A DNA stretch of 64,000 nucleotides from Liolophura sinensis (GCF_032854445.1 NC_088307.1:21280017-21344016); one strand, 5' to 3'. Numbered from the stretch's first letter, positions 29,203-41,286 are shown. The notes: generated by a model not told the origin, from the letters alone. A program made the numbers and translations.

Positions 29203-31925
29203 TCACCCAAAGTGTTCAACAAGGTCATCATTGTTGTCATTTACTGGAATTTCTTGCCAGAATTTCCTCTTAGCACCGGGGAATGAATCGGCCAGTTTCA
29301 GAATATTCTGGCGTTTCACGCTAGGAATTCCTCTTGGTTCATTCTGTGTTGGTGGTGTAAAGTCCAGTCTGAACTTGGGTTTAAGAAAGTCAACTTCCTG
29401 GTATATGTAGTTTCCTTCAAAACCCTCCTTAAACCACATTGCGCGTGAACCTTTACGAAATTCTGCCACTGATATGGAGCTGAGATGAGGTAGCGTTACG
29501 TTCTTGGACTTTCTATTACGGTGACCGTCCTCAAATTCATAAAAGTCATTGTATTGCATTGTGATTGGCTTGATCTTAGTTCCCGATTTGTCACACAAAT
29601 CTACGAAGTCCTGAAAATTACAGGACTCAGGACATTTCTTCATTTTCCTTCCGATGCAGCCATGGACGCTGTCTGCACGCATAAAAGTGTGTCCCCTTTC
29701 AAAATACTTCATTGTGATACTTTGTGGGCCCCAGGGTTGATTGACACACCAACACAACACCGTGTAAAGGACCCAGTTTTTGTTTTGTCCCGTGCAGTTG
29801 TCTGCCCAGAATATCACAAAATCTGTCTCACAAAGGCACAAACACTTTATATATGTGGAGGCAACGTCAACTCCTAATCTACCCCTGATAGCCTCATGCC
29901 ACAAAATAACAGTCACCGTCTTCTTTTACTGATGCAAATGTCTCATTGAAGACAACTAATCTGCTAACAAAGAAATGTTCTTTGATGGTCATTTTGGGAA
30001 GGAGGATAACCTTTTGCATATCTACAGTAAATATACTGGTGTTTTCCTTATCAACAGCACCATCGTGGTCTTCTCGATAATGGGTGCGAGCTGCTTTTAC
30101 TTTCTCGTTATGATCTCGGCCAACTTTGCATTGTTCACAAACATTGACATCATGAGCTTCATCAATCCTTGCAGTACACTTTGTACTTTGCACAAACGTC
30201 ACAATCGTCCTGTGATGGTTTGCCAAAGGCAATGTTTTCTGGTTAAAACACCCGCTGATACACAATGTAACTAATGTCCCCATGCTTCGACTTACAGTCT
30301 TCCCACATGGCGGTGATTGTTAAATGTGGTTCAAGATACCGCTTGTTTGGGGCATTCTGGATCTTATAGTGGCTAATCTGGGGATGATAAGAGATAATAT
30401 GCTCCCGAATTAAATCTTTATCAGCTTTGTTTTTCGGAGCTGACTTTCCACGATTGTCTTTCATCAGACTCCCAATGTCACCTGACTCTTTTGCCTGTTA
30501 CAAACTCAGAAATCATGCCGTCTGTTTTCAGTCCTAGTGTTCTTAGGAACATGATTTTACAAACTGATTCCTTTGTAGTTGATAGTGGCAATGAGTAGAT
30601 AAGTAAATGAGAACGTTTATATTGCTCTTTGACATTTTTTCTGCTTTTCACTGGGGTAACAAGAATGTGGCTATCAAGCCACAACCTTCTTTCGGAAAAA
30701 GACAAATCCCAGAAGGATTCATTAATGAGAACCCTCTGTTCATTTGTGAATTTAGCCTGACAATTCTTCCTACATGTGTCCTGACATCCATCAAGTAGTG
30801 GGTACTTGGCCTTGTGGTAGGATTTCTGGTCTTCAATTCGGCGCCTTTTCCTACAAAGAAAAGGCAAATTATCAATTAAGCATTCTATTCCACATGAAAT
30901 ATATGTGAAAAGAAGACATTTTGACTTACCTGAATGAATTACTGAGCTTTATATTTAAAAATTCATTGGCTACACGAATTACTGGGATATGAAAATAATT
31001 TTATGTTACCTTATTTGCTACCCAGTTGCTGGTTATTTCACCATTTAAAATATTTTCCACTGTGAAAGTTACAATTATATACTTTTAAAGCCAGTATTTT
31101 TTTCACTAATTCACAACGACTGTATATAAAAATGGTCTATTTATGGAAGATTGATTGATTAATAGCAGCTTTACGCCGTTCTTAAGAATATTCCACTCAT
31201 AGGATGGCGTGCCAGCATTATCGTGGAAAGAAACCGGGCAGTACCCACGGGACCTTCGCACGTTAAGTTGGAAACAAAGCCATTGATAGGTGCATATGAA
31301 CTCTCAACCTCCTTGGTGCGAGACTACAGTGGTCGTTGCGCTGCGCAACTGTATTTCCCGTGTATTTGTCATGTTTATGGTAAAATGCTGACAACTTGAT
31401 GGTAAAAGTTTTGAGTGTAGCCTTTACTTACTTCGGCCTTGAAACCTCTGGCTGCGATTGTTGAGGGACTGCATTCATTTCCACGTCATCGAGATCATCA
31501 GAGCGGCTCGTGGTACTCACGGTGACAGTCTCAGCTACTGTAATATTATGACCTTCATCCTCATTTCCAGGGCATTGGTCACCAGCAGGCATCGCGAGGC
31601 TTTCAATGTTTTCATAATCAGGGCCCTCATCATTGGTTATGTCAAGCTCTTGGGTGAATATAGCAGACATATCGGTCGTAGAATCATCTGTCATTTCAAC
31701 TGTCTTAGCAGGAAAGGGTTCAAAATAGCATCTGGCGCCCAAGCTACTCGCAGACTCGACTGTAGTCATGGTAGTAGCACTATCAGGCATGTTTACATTG
31801 GTGCCTGTGCCGGATTTTTCCTTCTGCACCAATTTGTCTGCCTCAAACGACACTGTCTTGTCACCTTCTTGGTGCCTAGCCTTCTTCAGTGCCAACTCTA
31901 GCATTAGTTTCCCACGTGATGCCAT
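29203..31925 (-). pseudogene. Broken transposase-like gene with an ADNCTGQNKN core
   Basis: Two exons are visible: 31925-31432 (ATG start, acidic Ser/Thr-rich, donor GTAAGT) and 30850-29203 (acceptor TTTGTAG), which join in frame as RPK-KRRRIED. Exon 2 has an N-terminal CxxxCRKNCQAKF cysteine segment with ERRLWLDSHI, then APNKRYLEP, a VCEQCK cysteine pair, and FWADNCTGQNKNW, a motif typical of a widespread invertebrate transposon-derived family (I associate it with a DDE-type nuclease; the assignment is from memory). The frame is broken by shifts near 30485, 30165 and 29905 and a TAA at 30243. The original frame resumes for the last 230 residues and ends VEHFG. It should be inactive. I give no repaired protein. 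Confidence 0.75.
31148..31352 (-). mobile_element. SINE-1 copy nested in the transposon's intron
   Basis: Diverged minus-strand copy (TTACGCCGTTCTTAAGAATA, then ATTATCGTGG and GAAACCGGGCA) lying between the two transposase exons. It must be younger than the transposon or have travelled with it. Confidence 0.7.
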
Positions 31926-32068
31926 TTTACTAACAGTACTAGCAATAAATATTCAGAAAACGTGAGAACATCCTGACTGAATTGTCTTTAAAAAAGTTGT
32001 CCAATTTGTTGTGATCACATGACCAGAATTAGGTAATGTGATTGGTTTAACTCATATGAGAAATAATT

Positions 32069-32352
32069 TGACTTGCTATGTTTTTCCCTTTCAATTGATC
32101 CAGGTAAAGAGTGTGAAAGCGATTCCTGTTGAGAGCTTTTGATCTTGTAGAACCTAGTAAGTGACATGTAGTCGTACATTGATCTGGAAAAACCTAGCAA
32201 GACGAATTACTAGGTTTTCCCAGATGACTATGTGGTATTTTTCCACATGACATTGACTTACTAGGTTCTTCAAGATCAAAAATTCCCAACAGGAGGGACT
32301 TTCACACACTTTACCTGGATGAAATGAAAGAGAAAAACATAGCAAGTCCAGT
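32069..32352. repeat. Subterminal imperfect palindrome of the transposon
   Basis: The left arm (GACTTGCTATGTTTTTCCCT, then ATCCAGGTAAAG, TTTTGATCTTG, AACCTAGTAAG) is matched by the reverse complement of the right arm over about 130 bp. Several TIR-like ACTAGGTTTTTCC motifs occur inside it. Only this end carries the structure. Confidence 0.8.
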
Positions 32353-33255
32353 TGTGGGCCTAACTCATTTTTCACCAAAATTTGACTTACTAGGTTTTTC
32401 CAGATGACAGGAGTACAGATGTGGTAGACGTGATTCATTGTTGCCATTCTTGTACAAATGTATTTAGTCCATTCATACTTTATGATCACACTGGTATTGT
32501 TATGTATGTGCCTTTTGATGCGTGATCAAAAACAACTTGAACAATGTTCCTTTTTGGCCAGTTTAAAAGTCAGACTTTATTTCCTGCCTTAATGTAACAC
32601 AGATATGGAATATAAGAGACTATGTGACTCGTAAAATAAAACAAGACTACTAAAACAAAACACTAAATCAAAAGACTAAATGGAATAAATCATATCGAAC
32701 TTTTTAACCCACTGTAAATTTTGACGTATATCATAATACGTTATCCTACATGTATCTGTGTTTTGATTTACAACAAAGATTTTGCATAGCCGGTTGCAAA
32801 AACGCAATAGGTAATGACATGTTTTAAATATCCAGTTTTGCCTGTGTATGTATACTACTCACTTACTTGGTATTTCAAGCCAAATAATGTAATTATCTAT
32901 GACGTAGATGTATGCAAGCTTACAACTGTGTAGCGTCTCTTTGGTAAACATTTGGTTGTAGGTATACCGAATACTAATTTGGTGAAAAGTACGTAGACTG
33001 TGAATGTATATCACAGCAGATGAGTCATATTAAAGCCTAAAGCACACTAGTTCATATGTGTTAAGAGTTATCTATACCATATATTTTGTAGATTTAACTG
33101 TTAGATTCGGATGCACTGAAATAACTCTACATGAAATGATAGATTGTAGACCGTGTTTCTTGAAGATACATAGATATTTGTGATATATTATTAAATAAAG
33201 TCGAACTGAATTAAACTTAATATGTTCGGGTTTACTAGTTTATTAGACTAGTTTA

Positions 33256-33510
33256 CACTCAAAAATAATCTATTAATTTAAACAGAAGGTATGCTGTCTG
33301 AGTGATGCTAGAATGTATACTGTTATTATAACTTAATGCTGTGTCACATTCAACATAGTATCTTGTTGGTCTAATAAAAGCTGTCTGTTGTTTAATAGAC
33401 TATGTGTTATATTTAACAGAATATTCTGTTACAATAGCAGAATACATTCTAGCATCACTCAGACAACATAGTTTCTGTTAAAATTAATGGATTATTTTTT
33501 TTTTTGAGTG
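33256..33510. mobile_element. MITE, 255 bp, long terminal inverted repeats
   Basis: Begins CACTCAAAAATAATC and ends with its complement. The inverted arms extend about 60 bp and include CTGAGTGATGCTAGAATGTA. No coding capacity. A relative lies at 42663-42882 and a single arm at 5518-5566. Confidence 0.85.
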
Positions 33511-33679
33511 CAGCAAGCACTTATACAAGCTGTGGTGAACTATTTGCTGCACACGTATCAGAGGTTTCCGCTATGGCATTATAAAGTCAAGATGTTTATC
33601 AGAAAAGTGCGTTTTGTTAAAATCGCCAGCCTTTGGCCACTGAGCATGCGTGTTGCACTACCGTCGACATATGAGAGAG

Positions 33680-33740
33680 AAATATTTACTTATTTGATTG
33701 GTGTATTACGTCATACACAAAATTTTTTCACTTATACGTC
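33680..33740 (-). mobile_element. SINE-1 tail fragment
   Basis: TTTGATTGGTGTATTACGTC and CACTTATACGTC are the reverse complement of the SINE-1 3' end. It is continuous with the inverted copy of the transposon's flank at 33741-33867. Confidence 0.65.
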
Positions 33741-33867
33741 TACCACATCTGTAGTGGAGGAACTTTTCATTCCTTTGACCATTTCCGGCGTTTTCCAGTT
33801 AATGCCAGATGCATAACACTCATATTCTTGCTGATGGTATATAACTGTTAAAACAATTTGTATCATG
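33741..33867 (-). repeat. Inverted copy of the receptor 3' flank, preserving the empty transposon site
   Basis: Reverse complement matches 28590-28707 almost base for base (for example ATCAGCAAGAATATGAGTGT) and then continues GATGTGGTAGACGT, which is what follows the transposon at 32414. It is therefore the unoccupied version of the insertion site. Confidence 0.85.
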
Positions 33868-36115
33868 TAACTACCGTTCGCTGGTTTAAGAGAGAATATC
33901 ATATATGTTTCTTCATAACTATATCACGTGATCTATCAAAAACATTAGGCAAATAATTTTGATCACATTTACTGTAATATGGGCATAAAAAGTAATTACA
34001 CTAGAGGAACAACTGAGAAAATTGAGAAGCTGAACGCTTTTTCTGGATGGAGAGAGGTGTTATTTGTGCCAGGTGGCACAGGTGGCAGGTCAATAAATGT
34101 CAACAAAGGTTGCCTATAGCATTTTTCACAGACACAAACATAATAGGCTTACAGCTAGACCGAAAGAATTCGATATTCCATGTTCTTGAGTATAATCTTA
34201 AACACGAGTCAAATAAATATATTTATATAGTTTATTATTGCACAGAGCCCATGGGTCATGAGTATACAAACGTGTTATTGTTAGGCCTAACATCGAAATA
34301 GCACTGCAGTGAAGCAGCACTAAATATCAAAATAATGAATTTCCCTGTTATATGAAGATATATTAAAACATGAAGTTAAAACAAAGCCACATGGAACATT
34401 CTGAGGGAAAAAAAATTTTCTCCAAAACCCTTCATCCGATCATCCTCTCACCATACCAAAAAATAATTATTTATATCATTTACAAGGTATAAAGTCGGCT
34501 ATATATGATTAAAGTCATCTTGCATTACTGTGTATACCCGCCCATGTTAAAATGCTTTGAATGATTTACCTCATCGTGACGTAAAGGGGCTACGTCACGT
34601 GACCAACGGACGTCAACACGATGTTGTCATGTCAAAACTCGAAATTTTTTTATTGTAGTTGCACTTAACTACACCTGTATATGCAGTACTCCAAAGTTGT
34701 TGGGTAAAAAGTGCACTGAGTATATACAGGGTTACACTGAGGTAAGTCAGAAAGTTGTTCCGTGAAAGCTGGTCAATGACCGGCAATAAAGAGGGAAAGA
34801 AAAAGAAATAATTAGAATGTTCCATAACTGATCACATCAAAAGATGCATAATTTACTTTCTCAGTTCTCATTGAGAATTCTGGTAAATAATGTTTTGAAA
34901 ATTATATTTTATACGATTTGGGGATTTAGAATTTTAATTTCACGCCAGAATGATAAATGCTTCCGGAAGTATTCATGCCTTGGATTATAGATTGGAAATC
35001 TTGTCGAATTAATTAGTATAATATGAAAAAAAAATCTATCCGCATGTTTAGTTTGCTTTTTGACTGAGCAATGATTGCATTTTTAAATCAAATGTCTGCG
35101 TATTTGTATGTAGTTTAATTGATGTTCACCTTCACATTACGGTTGAATGAAAAGACCATATTTGCTGTAGCGTGAATCATCCGTGAAGCCAACATCTGTG
35201 TCGTCTAGTCTTATCGTTGTAGCCAGCAGTCTCAGTCGGGGCGATTTTAATTCAGAACAGTTCTGAACACAGCCTTTCAGTGTATCCAACTAGGTGTAAA
35301 ATATAGATAACCGCGACAAAAGGGAATGGGGAATCAATGCATTTGCCGTGATGGCTTTGGGTATGTCAACAAAATATAAAATGTCAACGTTCCTTAGACT
35401 GATTCTCACGGGGGTTGGATACTAAATAGAAACCGACGTCGATCCTGTAAAATATTTTCACCTAAAGCGGTTAACAGAACATGACAGCGCTGATTAAACA
35501 AACTGGGGCCAGTTCAACAAAGCTTTCGAAAATTTGCGAAAGCGGGAAGGGTTGCTTGTGCGTTGATGGCTGTAACTCGTCTAATACATAAGTGAAAGGA
35601 TCGGAGTTACCTTCGGGCAAGTGAGAACATGTAACCTCCTGCCATCGGCACGCGCCAGTCCCCCTGTCCCAGACACCTAAAGGGTTATATACAGCAAAAG
35701 CAGAACCTGGTTCACAATCTAACGCTTGACGATTTCGTTCATGGACAAAGCCGTTGACAGTGAATTATTTATAATTTTGTGGGATATCATGAACAGTGAG
35801 TTACCCATTTACGCTAAGCTGGTGATTTACTAACTGGCTGGTGTTTAACCCCGTGTTCAAGAATCTTTCACTTATTTAATGGCGGAGGAGCTTACGATGC
35901 CGGGAGAGGGACAAAAGCCCCGCGGGCAAAACTCTTGGCGGATGAGTGTGTGTCAATTGTTCCTATCCCGGAAATGTAACAAAGTCACACTATATATGTA
36001 TTTCGTCGACAAATATTTGACATCATGTTTATTAGACTGTCGGATGTTTTGTCGATTAATAAGACGACGGAGCTTTTGTCCGCCAAAGTTTTTGTCCGCC
36101 GAGGTTTTTATCCTG
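33868..36115. other. No gene seen
   Basis: AT-rich sequence with a SINE-1 tail fragment (-) at 35830-35880. The open frames are short and have no recognisable character or splice context. Confidence 0.55.
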
Positions 36116-36381
36116 GATTCCGTGGCCGAGGTGGTGAGCGAACCTGCACAGCGCAATGATCCAAGCAGAAGCCTCTCACCAATGCGATCGCTGTGAGTTC
36201 AAGTCTAGCTTATGCTGGCTCCCTTTGGGGTGTACCTGGGAAGGTCTGTCAGCAAACTGCGAATGGTCGTGGGTTTCCCCCCCCCCCCGGATTCTACACG
36301 GTTTCCTACCACCGTAATGCGAAGCGCAAGTGAAATATTCTTGAGTATGGCGTAAAACATCGATCAAATAAATAAATAAAT
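36116..36381 (+). mobile_element. SINE-1, full length
   Basis: Head GATTCCGTGGCCGAGGTGGT (a head variant), body, central block with a C run, tail ending AAATAAATAAATAAAT. Confidence 0.85.
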
Positions 36382-37084
36382 TTGGCGGCGATCTGGTTTA
36401 TGCGTGTACTGAGGAAAGCGGGGCTACCGGAGTAAACCACTGAAATTCGTTAAGTATTTAATAAACTTTCTGACATAAACCTGCGGTCTGATAGTCGAGA
36501 ACTGGATTCGAAGACGCCACCCCAAAGGCTTGACAGTCTTAGTATACGAGTGTCTTAAACACTGAGCTGGTGAAAAGTTATGTGAAATGTTATGTGATTG
36601 ACATTAGGTCATGCAAAACTTTCTGTTGAACAGTTTGTGCGGCATTGCTGCGGATTAGCTGGTGAAAAATTCCCATTCATTTCCCATCGTTGTAAAATCA
36701 GTGTTTATTAATTAATAAATTTACATATTTATTTTATTGGTGTTTTACGCCAGACCTAACAACGTGCTTTGAGTGGATTGGTTCACAATTTGACACACAA
36801 CGGTAACACGTGCCACGTTGATAGGTAGATCTGTCGGAAGTCTGATTCATTTTCCCATATTCCCACAGCTTTCAAAAATTTACCAACTAATCACTAACTT
36901 GGAAGTCCGTCTTTTCGAGCGTGCAGTCCTCAACATATCAGATCTGAATACGTTTCAACAAACTGTTTCGTTCCACCCTGCTGTAATTATCACTTCATAT
37001 CAGTCGGTTATTCTTGAATAGTAAAGACCATAACGTCACAATTAAGAAGAATGTACTTGGGGCATCCACAGTAAGCTAAACTCG

Positions 37085-37323
37085 GGGGCTTCCGTGGCTC
37101 AGGTGGTTAGCTTCACTAGCGCAGATTAATGACCCAAGAGCCTCTCACCAATGCGGTCGCTGTGAGTTCAAGTCCAGCTCATCCTGGCCTCCTCTCCGGC
37201 CGTACGTGGGAAGGTCTTCCAGCAACCTGTGGATGTTCTTGGGTATCCCTGGGCTGTGCCCGGTTTCCTCCCGCCATAATGCTGGCCGCTGTCGTATAAG
37301 TGAAATATTCTTAAATAAATAAA
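37085..37323 (+). mobile_element. SINE-1, full length, with target duplication
   Basis: Flanked by AGTAAGCTAAACTCG (37070-37084) and AGTATGCTAAACTCG (37324-37338). The tail lacks the GTACGGCGTAAAACACC part. Confidence 0.9.
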
Positions 37324-37619
37324 AGTATGCTAAACTCGAAAAAGAAAATGAAACATTTACATTTAAATCGAATAGCTTACACCATTACAACGGCGACTGA
37401 CAACTTGTTTGAGATTCTTAAGTCTTCACTGTAGCAATACGGACATGACCAGTGCTGCCTCACGGGAAAACTATGCAGAAGACACCAAAGGTAACGCTTT
37501 TTTCGACCTATCAATAATACTGACTGCCAAGTGAGGTAGTACCAAGAATTCAAAGGATTTATACTTTTATTAAAGTCATGATTCCACAAGGGTTTAGTAA
37601 TTTGTCAGGTGGAATGCAG

Positions 37620-37830
37620 TCTCTCGGCGTATCGGAACATGGCCCAGTAACACGCGCGACTTCTAACCGCGAGACACGATCGAGCACGAGTGCAATCCCG
37701 GCCTTGCGGAAGGTCGACGTCGTGGATTTCTCCCGCGCTCTCGCCGTACCACAATAATACTGGCTGTGGTCGTATAAGTGAAATATTGTCGAGGGCTGGT
37801 ACGGCGTTAAACTCCAGTCAAATAAAATGC
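37620..37830 (+). mobile_element. Chimeric SINE: different head, SINE-1 tail
   Basis: The 5' part (GGCGTATCGGAACATGGCCC, then GAGTGCAATCCCGGCC in the B-box position) differs from SINE-1. The 3' part (ACCACAATAATACTGGCTG, then GTCGTATAAGTGAAATATTG and ACGGCGTTAAACTCCAGTCA) is the shared tail. Confidence 0.65.
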
Positions 37831-38793
37831 ATACGTTTACAACATAATATCAGTCGTTTTACTGGCTTTATTTACGTATGACCAGATGGTTTTAAAAGGT
37901 GCAATAGTTCAAGATTTGTCTCCCCTTTCCTGTTAACCGTCTTGCCTTTTTGCTTTTATCCATATGCGTCGGCGCTTTTATCCGTGCGCATGTCCGTGAT
38001 TGAGACAGTATTTATCGGTGTGCGTGGCGTGACTCTGTCCTTTGAGGGAATACGCTTCCGTCTTCAGGAACAACTACAACGCAATAAATATACAAATGCA
38101 AAGTTAAATAAATGCTATTTTGCAACGTACTGATTAAGGGATTAGGGTGTACATAAAGGCAAAACAATGTGTCTCAAATGGAGGGTAACATCGTGTACTA
38201 CCAGGAAAAATTTTAAAAAAAAAGAATTAATTGCTAAGGGGAGTTTTCGAGACCAGTTATTCCAAGGTTTTATCACATTATTTTAAGCATCCAAAAATAA
38301 GTTAATTAAAACTTTTCAGAATGATCCTAAGGTAGCTCATGAGAGATGATTTTACAGAAAATTATTTTTTGGGATAATGTTCTGTGGATAAAAAAGGGAA
38401 ATACTTGTCAAGAAAACGATGTGACGTCACACTCAGATATGACCCGCCATCGAATTTTGTTCTACTATCAATGATTTTTTTTTTGACATGTTGTAAAAAT
38501 ATAAATGAAAATAGGCCTAGTTTGGGGGGAGAGTTTTTCACGGCGCTTTAAATGGTGCTGATATTGTCGCATCTTTTATGTCCACTTAAATAAATAAAAG
38601 TTTGCAGAACAATGACATATAGACACACACTGATCATGTCTTTGATTGAAACAGATGAGATTTACATGTATGACTGTAAACTAACCAAACTTTACCTTCC
38701 ACAATTTGTAAAAAAGAACAAAAAAGAACAAAACAGGCGAAACAAATGTATGAAAGGGCGATGCCAAAGTACAAATGAGCTGACCCCTTCCGT

Positions 38794-38962
38794 GGCCTTA
38801 TGGTTAGAGCAAGGAACATGACTGGTTGGTGTGGTGTCAGTATAATGTGACTAGGTGGGGTGCCATGTATGGTGTCTTCGGCATGATACTTTAGGGCGGC
38901 AGCACTTTGGCGAATAAGACTCGCCCTACACGAGAAGACAAAATATATGTACACACAACTTA
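38794..38962 (+). mobile_element. SINE-2 copy
   Basis: TCCGTGGCCTTATGGTTAGA (a tRNA-like A-box region) and the body GGTGCCATGTATGGTGTCTT followed by GGCATGATACTTTAGG. Shared with copies at 40.0, 46.9 and 58.7 kb. Confidence 0.65.
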
Positions 38963-39584
38963 TGACACCTCATCTTCCTGTGACTGAAAAATTGTTAAAT
39001 ACCCTACATTGTTAAACCCCAAGCATACATATATGCATATATATGGTGGCAAACCTCGTTGTTTTGCGAGGCACATTCGTACTTTCGAATCGCCCTTTCG
39101 TGCTTTGGATTTGCATTTGTGTGTGGTTCAATAATCAGTAGAGAGAACGAAAGCAAACTTGGCCGTTATCGGCTTCCATATCTTGGCCGTAACAATGTAA
39201 TGATGTCTCATTACCTTGTGGCACTTAACGAAAGTGTCAAAACATTATTTTGTTCCAGTCTGCTAAGAAAACACGCACGGACCTCAATCCAATATATACA
39301 TGTGCAAGAAAATCAAACGAATTCTGCACGAGTCGCCTTCAATTCGTCGAAATGACTATCATTGGCTGCTTTCATTAGTGTTGTCAGATGACTAGTTACC
39401 GTATGACAACATTATATACTTGACAAAGACATCAGTAAAATATTAATTACTACCTTGACCTTTTTGATTTAAGCATAGATCCGCAAGGACAATAGGTAAA
39501 GAGTAAATTCGTGCTTTCTTGACATCAATGTATTTTACACTAATATATTTCTTAACACGTTTTGTATATCCAGACAGCACATGA

Positions 39585-39665
39585 CCTTTCCATCCCAAAT
39601 TCCGGGTCACCTGACGGCGAAAGTAGAAGCGCCAAATGGAGATCAACCCGAAGAAACGAAGGACA
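39585..39665 (+). repeat. KWRSTRRNEG-type dispersed repeat
   Basis: Nucleotide and peptide similarity to 13296-13375 (minus): GGAGATCAACCCGAAGAAAC versus GGCGGTCAACCCGACGAGGT. Confidence 0.5.
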
Positions 39666-40007
39666 ACATTGTTTAGTTTTGTCGTGCATATTGGCAAATA
39701 GTCCGTGCATGCTTGTTTTGAAACATTTATTAACGTGGTGTTTGTTCATGCGAATCAGTTTTAAGCACGTTCAAGCAAAATAGCATCGTTTAAAACCGGC
39801 CAATGTTCTGTAAAAGACTGACACAGATCACTTAGCCCTTCGGTGAAATGTCACTGTGTGGCCCTTTAATGATTGACAAGTTAGTGCATCGTGAATTATG
39901 CCATATCTACGTGCAGCTATTCTGTTTTAAGCTTTCTATACTAAACAATCCTGTTTTTAAATGGCGCTTCACACGACGAGGAGTCATTAAGTGTGTATAC
40001 GTATATT

Positions 40008-40195
40008 GTGTCTTCTTGTGACAAGGGGAATCTATGCTGTCAAAGTGCTGCCGCGACAGAAATATCATACTGAAGACACAAGACATGACACCCCATGCGG
40101 TCACAATATGATGACACCGGGCGAAACTACTCCTGTTTCTTTGCTTTAACCTCTCAGCACCGAGCGCCAAAAGAGGCAGTATTTTCACTAAACCA
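40008..40195 (-). mobile_element. SINE-2 copy
   Basis: Reverse complement of the SINE-2 body (GTCTTCTTGTGACAAGGGGA, then CAAAGTGCTGCCGCGACAG and ACACAAGACATGACACCCCA). Confidence 0.65.
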
Positions 40196-40667
40196 ACACT
40201 TTTAAAAGGAGTTTGAACACTAATCATCATACCGTAAATTAATAAACACCTCACGAAAAGGCAAAGATTCATAATTGTTTTATGAATCCTGAAATTTAAA
40301 AGAATATCAGACTTTCTTAGAACAAACCAGAGTGAGTTGGATTAGAACGTAGGATGGAGTTAAAAAATATCTGAAGGTCAAAGACCACAATTAAGGGGTG
40401 TTCACTCCAGCTGCGTGGTTTGGATAACCGTGGCCCTACCTAAAACTGAAACCAATCCCGTACTCTGAGATAATGTTATCAAAAAGACTAGAATAAAATG
40501 TGACATGAAAAATGCGTTAAGCCGGCTTGTGAACCACACCATCTGTTCACTAAAGGTTTCATCCATTGCCAGCGACGTTATCTGCACCTTTGGTATTTGA
40601 CAAAGCACACAGTTACCGTCCACACTGTTTGATCAATTAACCCAATATTGTATCAGGGGTCAACCTC

Positions 40668-40756
40668 GGGCTGTACATTGGAAGGCCTGCCAGCAGCCGA
40701 GGGTAAACCACGACCATCCGCAGGTTGCTAGCAGACCTTCCCACGTACGGCCGGAG
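40668..40756 (-). mobile_element. Older SINE-1, interrupted by the next copy
   Basis: Part of a minus-strand SINE-1 ending TTCCCACGTACGGCCGGAGA. The sequence resumes as TGGAGAGGAAGCCAGC at about 41026, after a complete inserted copy. Confidence 0.75.
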
Positions 40757-41023
40757 ATGATTTATTTATCTATTTGATTGGTGTTTTACGCCGTACTCAA
40801 GAATATTTCACTTATACGACGGCGACCATCATGGTGGAAGGAAACCGAGCCGAGCCCGGGGGAAACCCACAACCATCCGCAAGTTGCTATCAGACCTTCC
40901 CACGTACGGCCGGAAAGGAGGCCAGCATGAGCTGGACTTGAAATCACAGCGACCGCATTGATGAGAGGCTCCTGGGTCATTATGCTGTGCTAGTGCGCGA
41001 ACCAACTAAGCCACGGTGGTCCC
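40757..41023 (-). mobile_element. SINE-1, full length, nested in an older SINE-1
   Basis: Complete from the GGACCACCGTGGCTTAGTTG head to the (AAATA)n tail on the minus strand. GGAGA-type sequence on both sides fits a short target duplication. Confidence 0.88.
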
Positions 41024-41210
41024 TGCTGGAGAGGAAGCCAGCCACGTGTTCATAAAGGTCTTATAATAATTATTTGATACAAACACTTATGTTTTTCTGA
41101 TAAGAAGTTAATCAAACTTCACAAAAACTCTTATGTGGCCATATAAGGCGGACGAATCAATCAGAAATTAGTAAAATGTGTCAGTTGACAAATGTTAAGC
41201 TTTACGTAAA

Positions 41211-41286
41211 ATGAAGCTTATTTATCTTTACGTGGTAAATTCGGCTTTCCTTTCAAATGTTGCGGGTGCACCCGCAGGATTGAAAG
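41211..41286 (+). CDS. Possible first exon of a secreted protein
   Basis: ATG opens MKLIYLYVVNSAFLSNVAGA, which looks like a signal peptide with an A-x-A-type end near residue 20. The donor AAAG/GTATGT follows after 25 codons in phase 1. No matching downstream exon was identified and the open frame beyond the donor has no domain. Random sequence can yield this combination, so treat it as a candidate only. Confidence 0.25.

Larger units (their letters stand above)
28708..32413 (-). mobile_element. 3.7-kb DNA transposon with 31-bp TIRs and TACA target duplication
   Basis: The ends are inverted copies of a 31-bp repeat starting CTCCTGTNATCTGGAAAAAC, with one mismatch. TACA is duplicated at 28704-28707 and 32414-32417. 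The unoccupied sequence at 33745-33767 (minus strand) contains TCCACTACAGATGTGG without the insert, which fixes the boundaries and the 4-bp duplication. The element encloses a minus-strand transposase-like gene (29203-31925) and a nested SINE. The superfamily is not assigned: a 4-bp duplication that is not TTAA and this terminus fit no family I can name securely. Confidence 0.85.
37831..40667. other. No gene seen; SINE-2 copies and unique DNA
   Basis: Contains SINE-2 copies at 38794-38962 (+) and 40008-40195 (-), and the KWRSTRRNEG-type repeat at 39585-39665. No supported exon. Confidence 0.5.

Noticed and set aside
36460-36560. Possible further tRNA-headed SINE (minus strand)
   Set aside because: Contains a B-box-like TTCGAATCCAGTTC segment on the minus strand, but I found no second copy with the same body to support a family.
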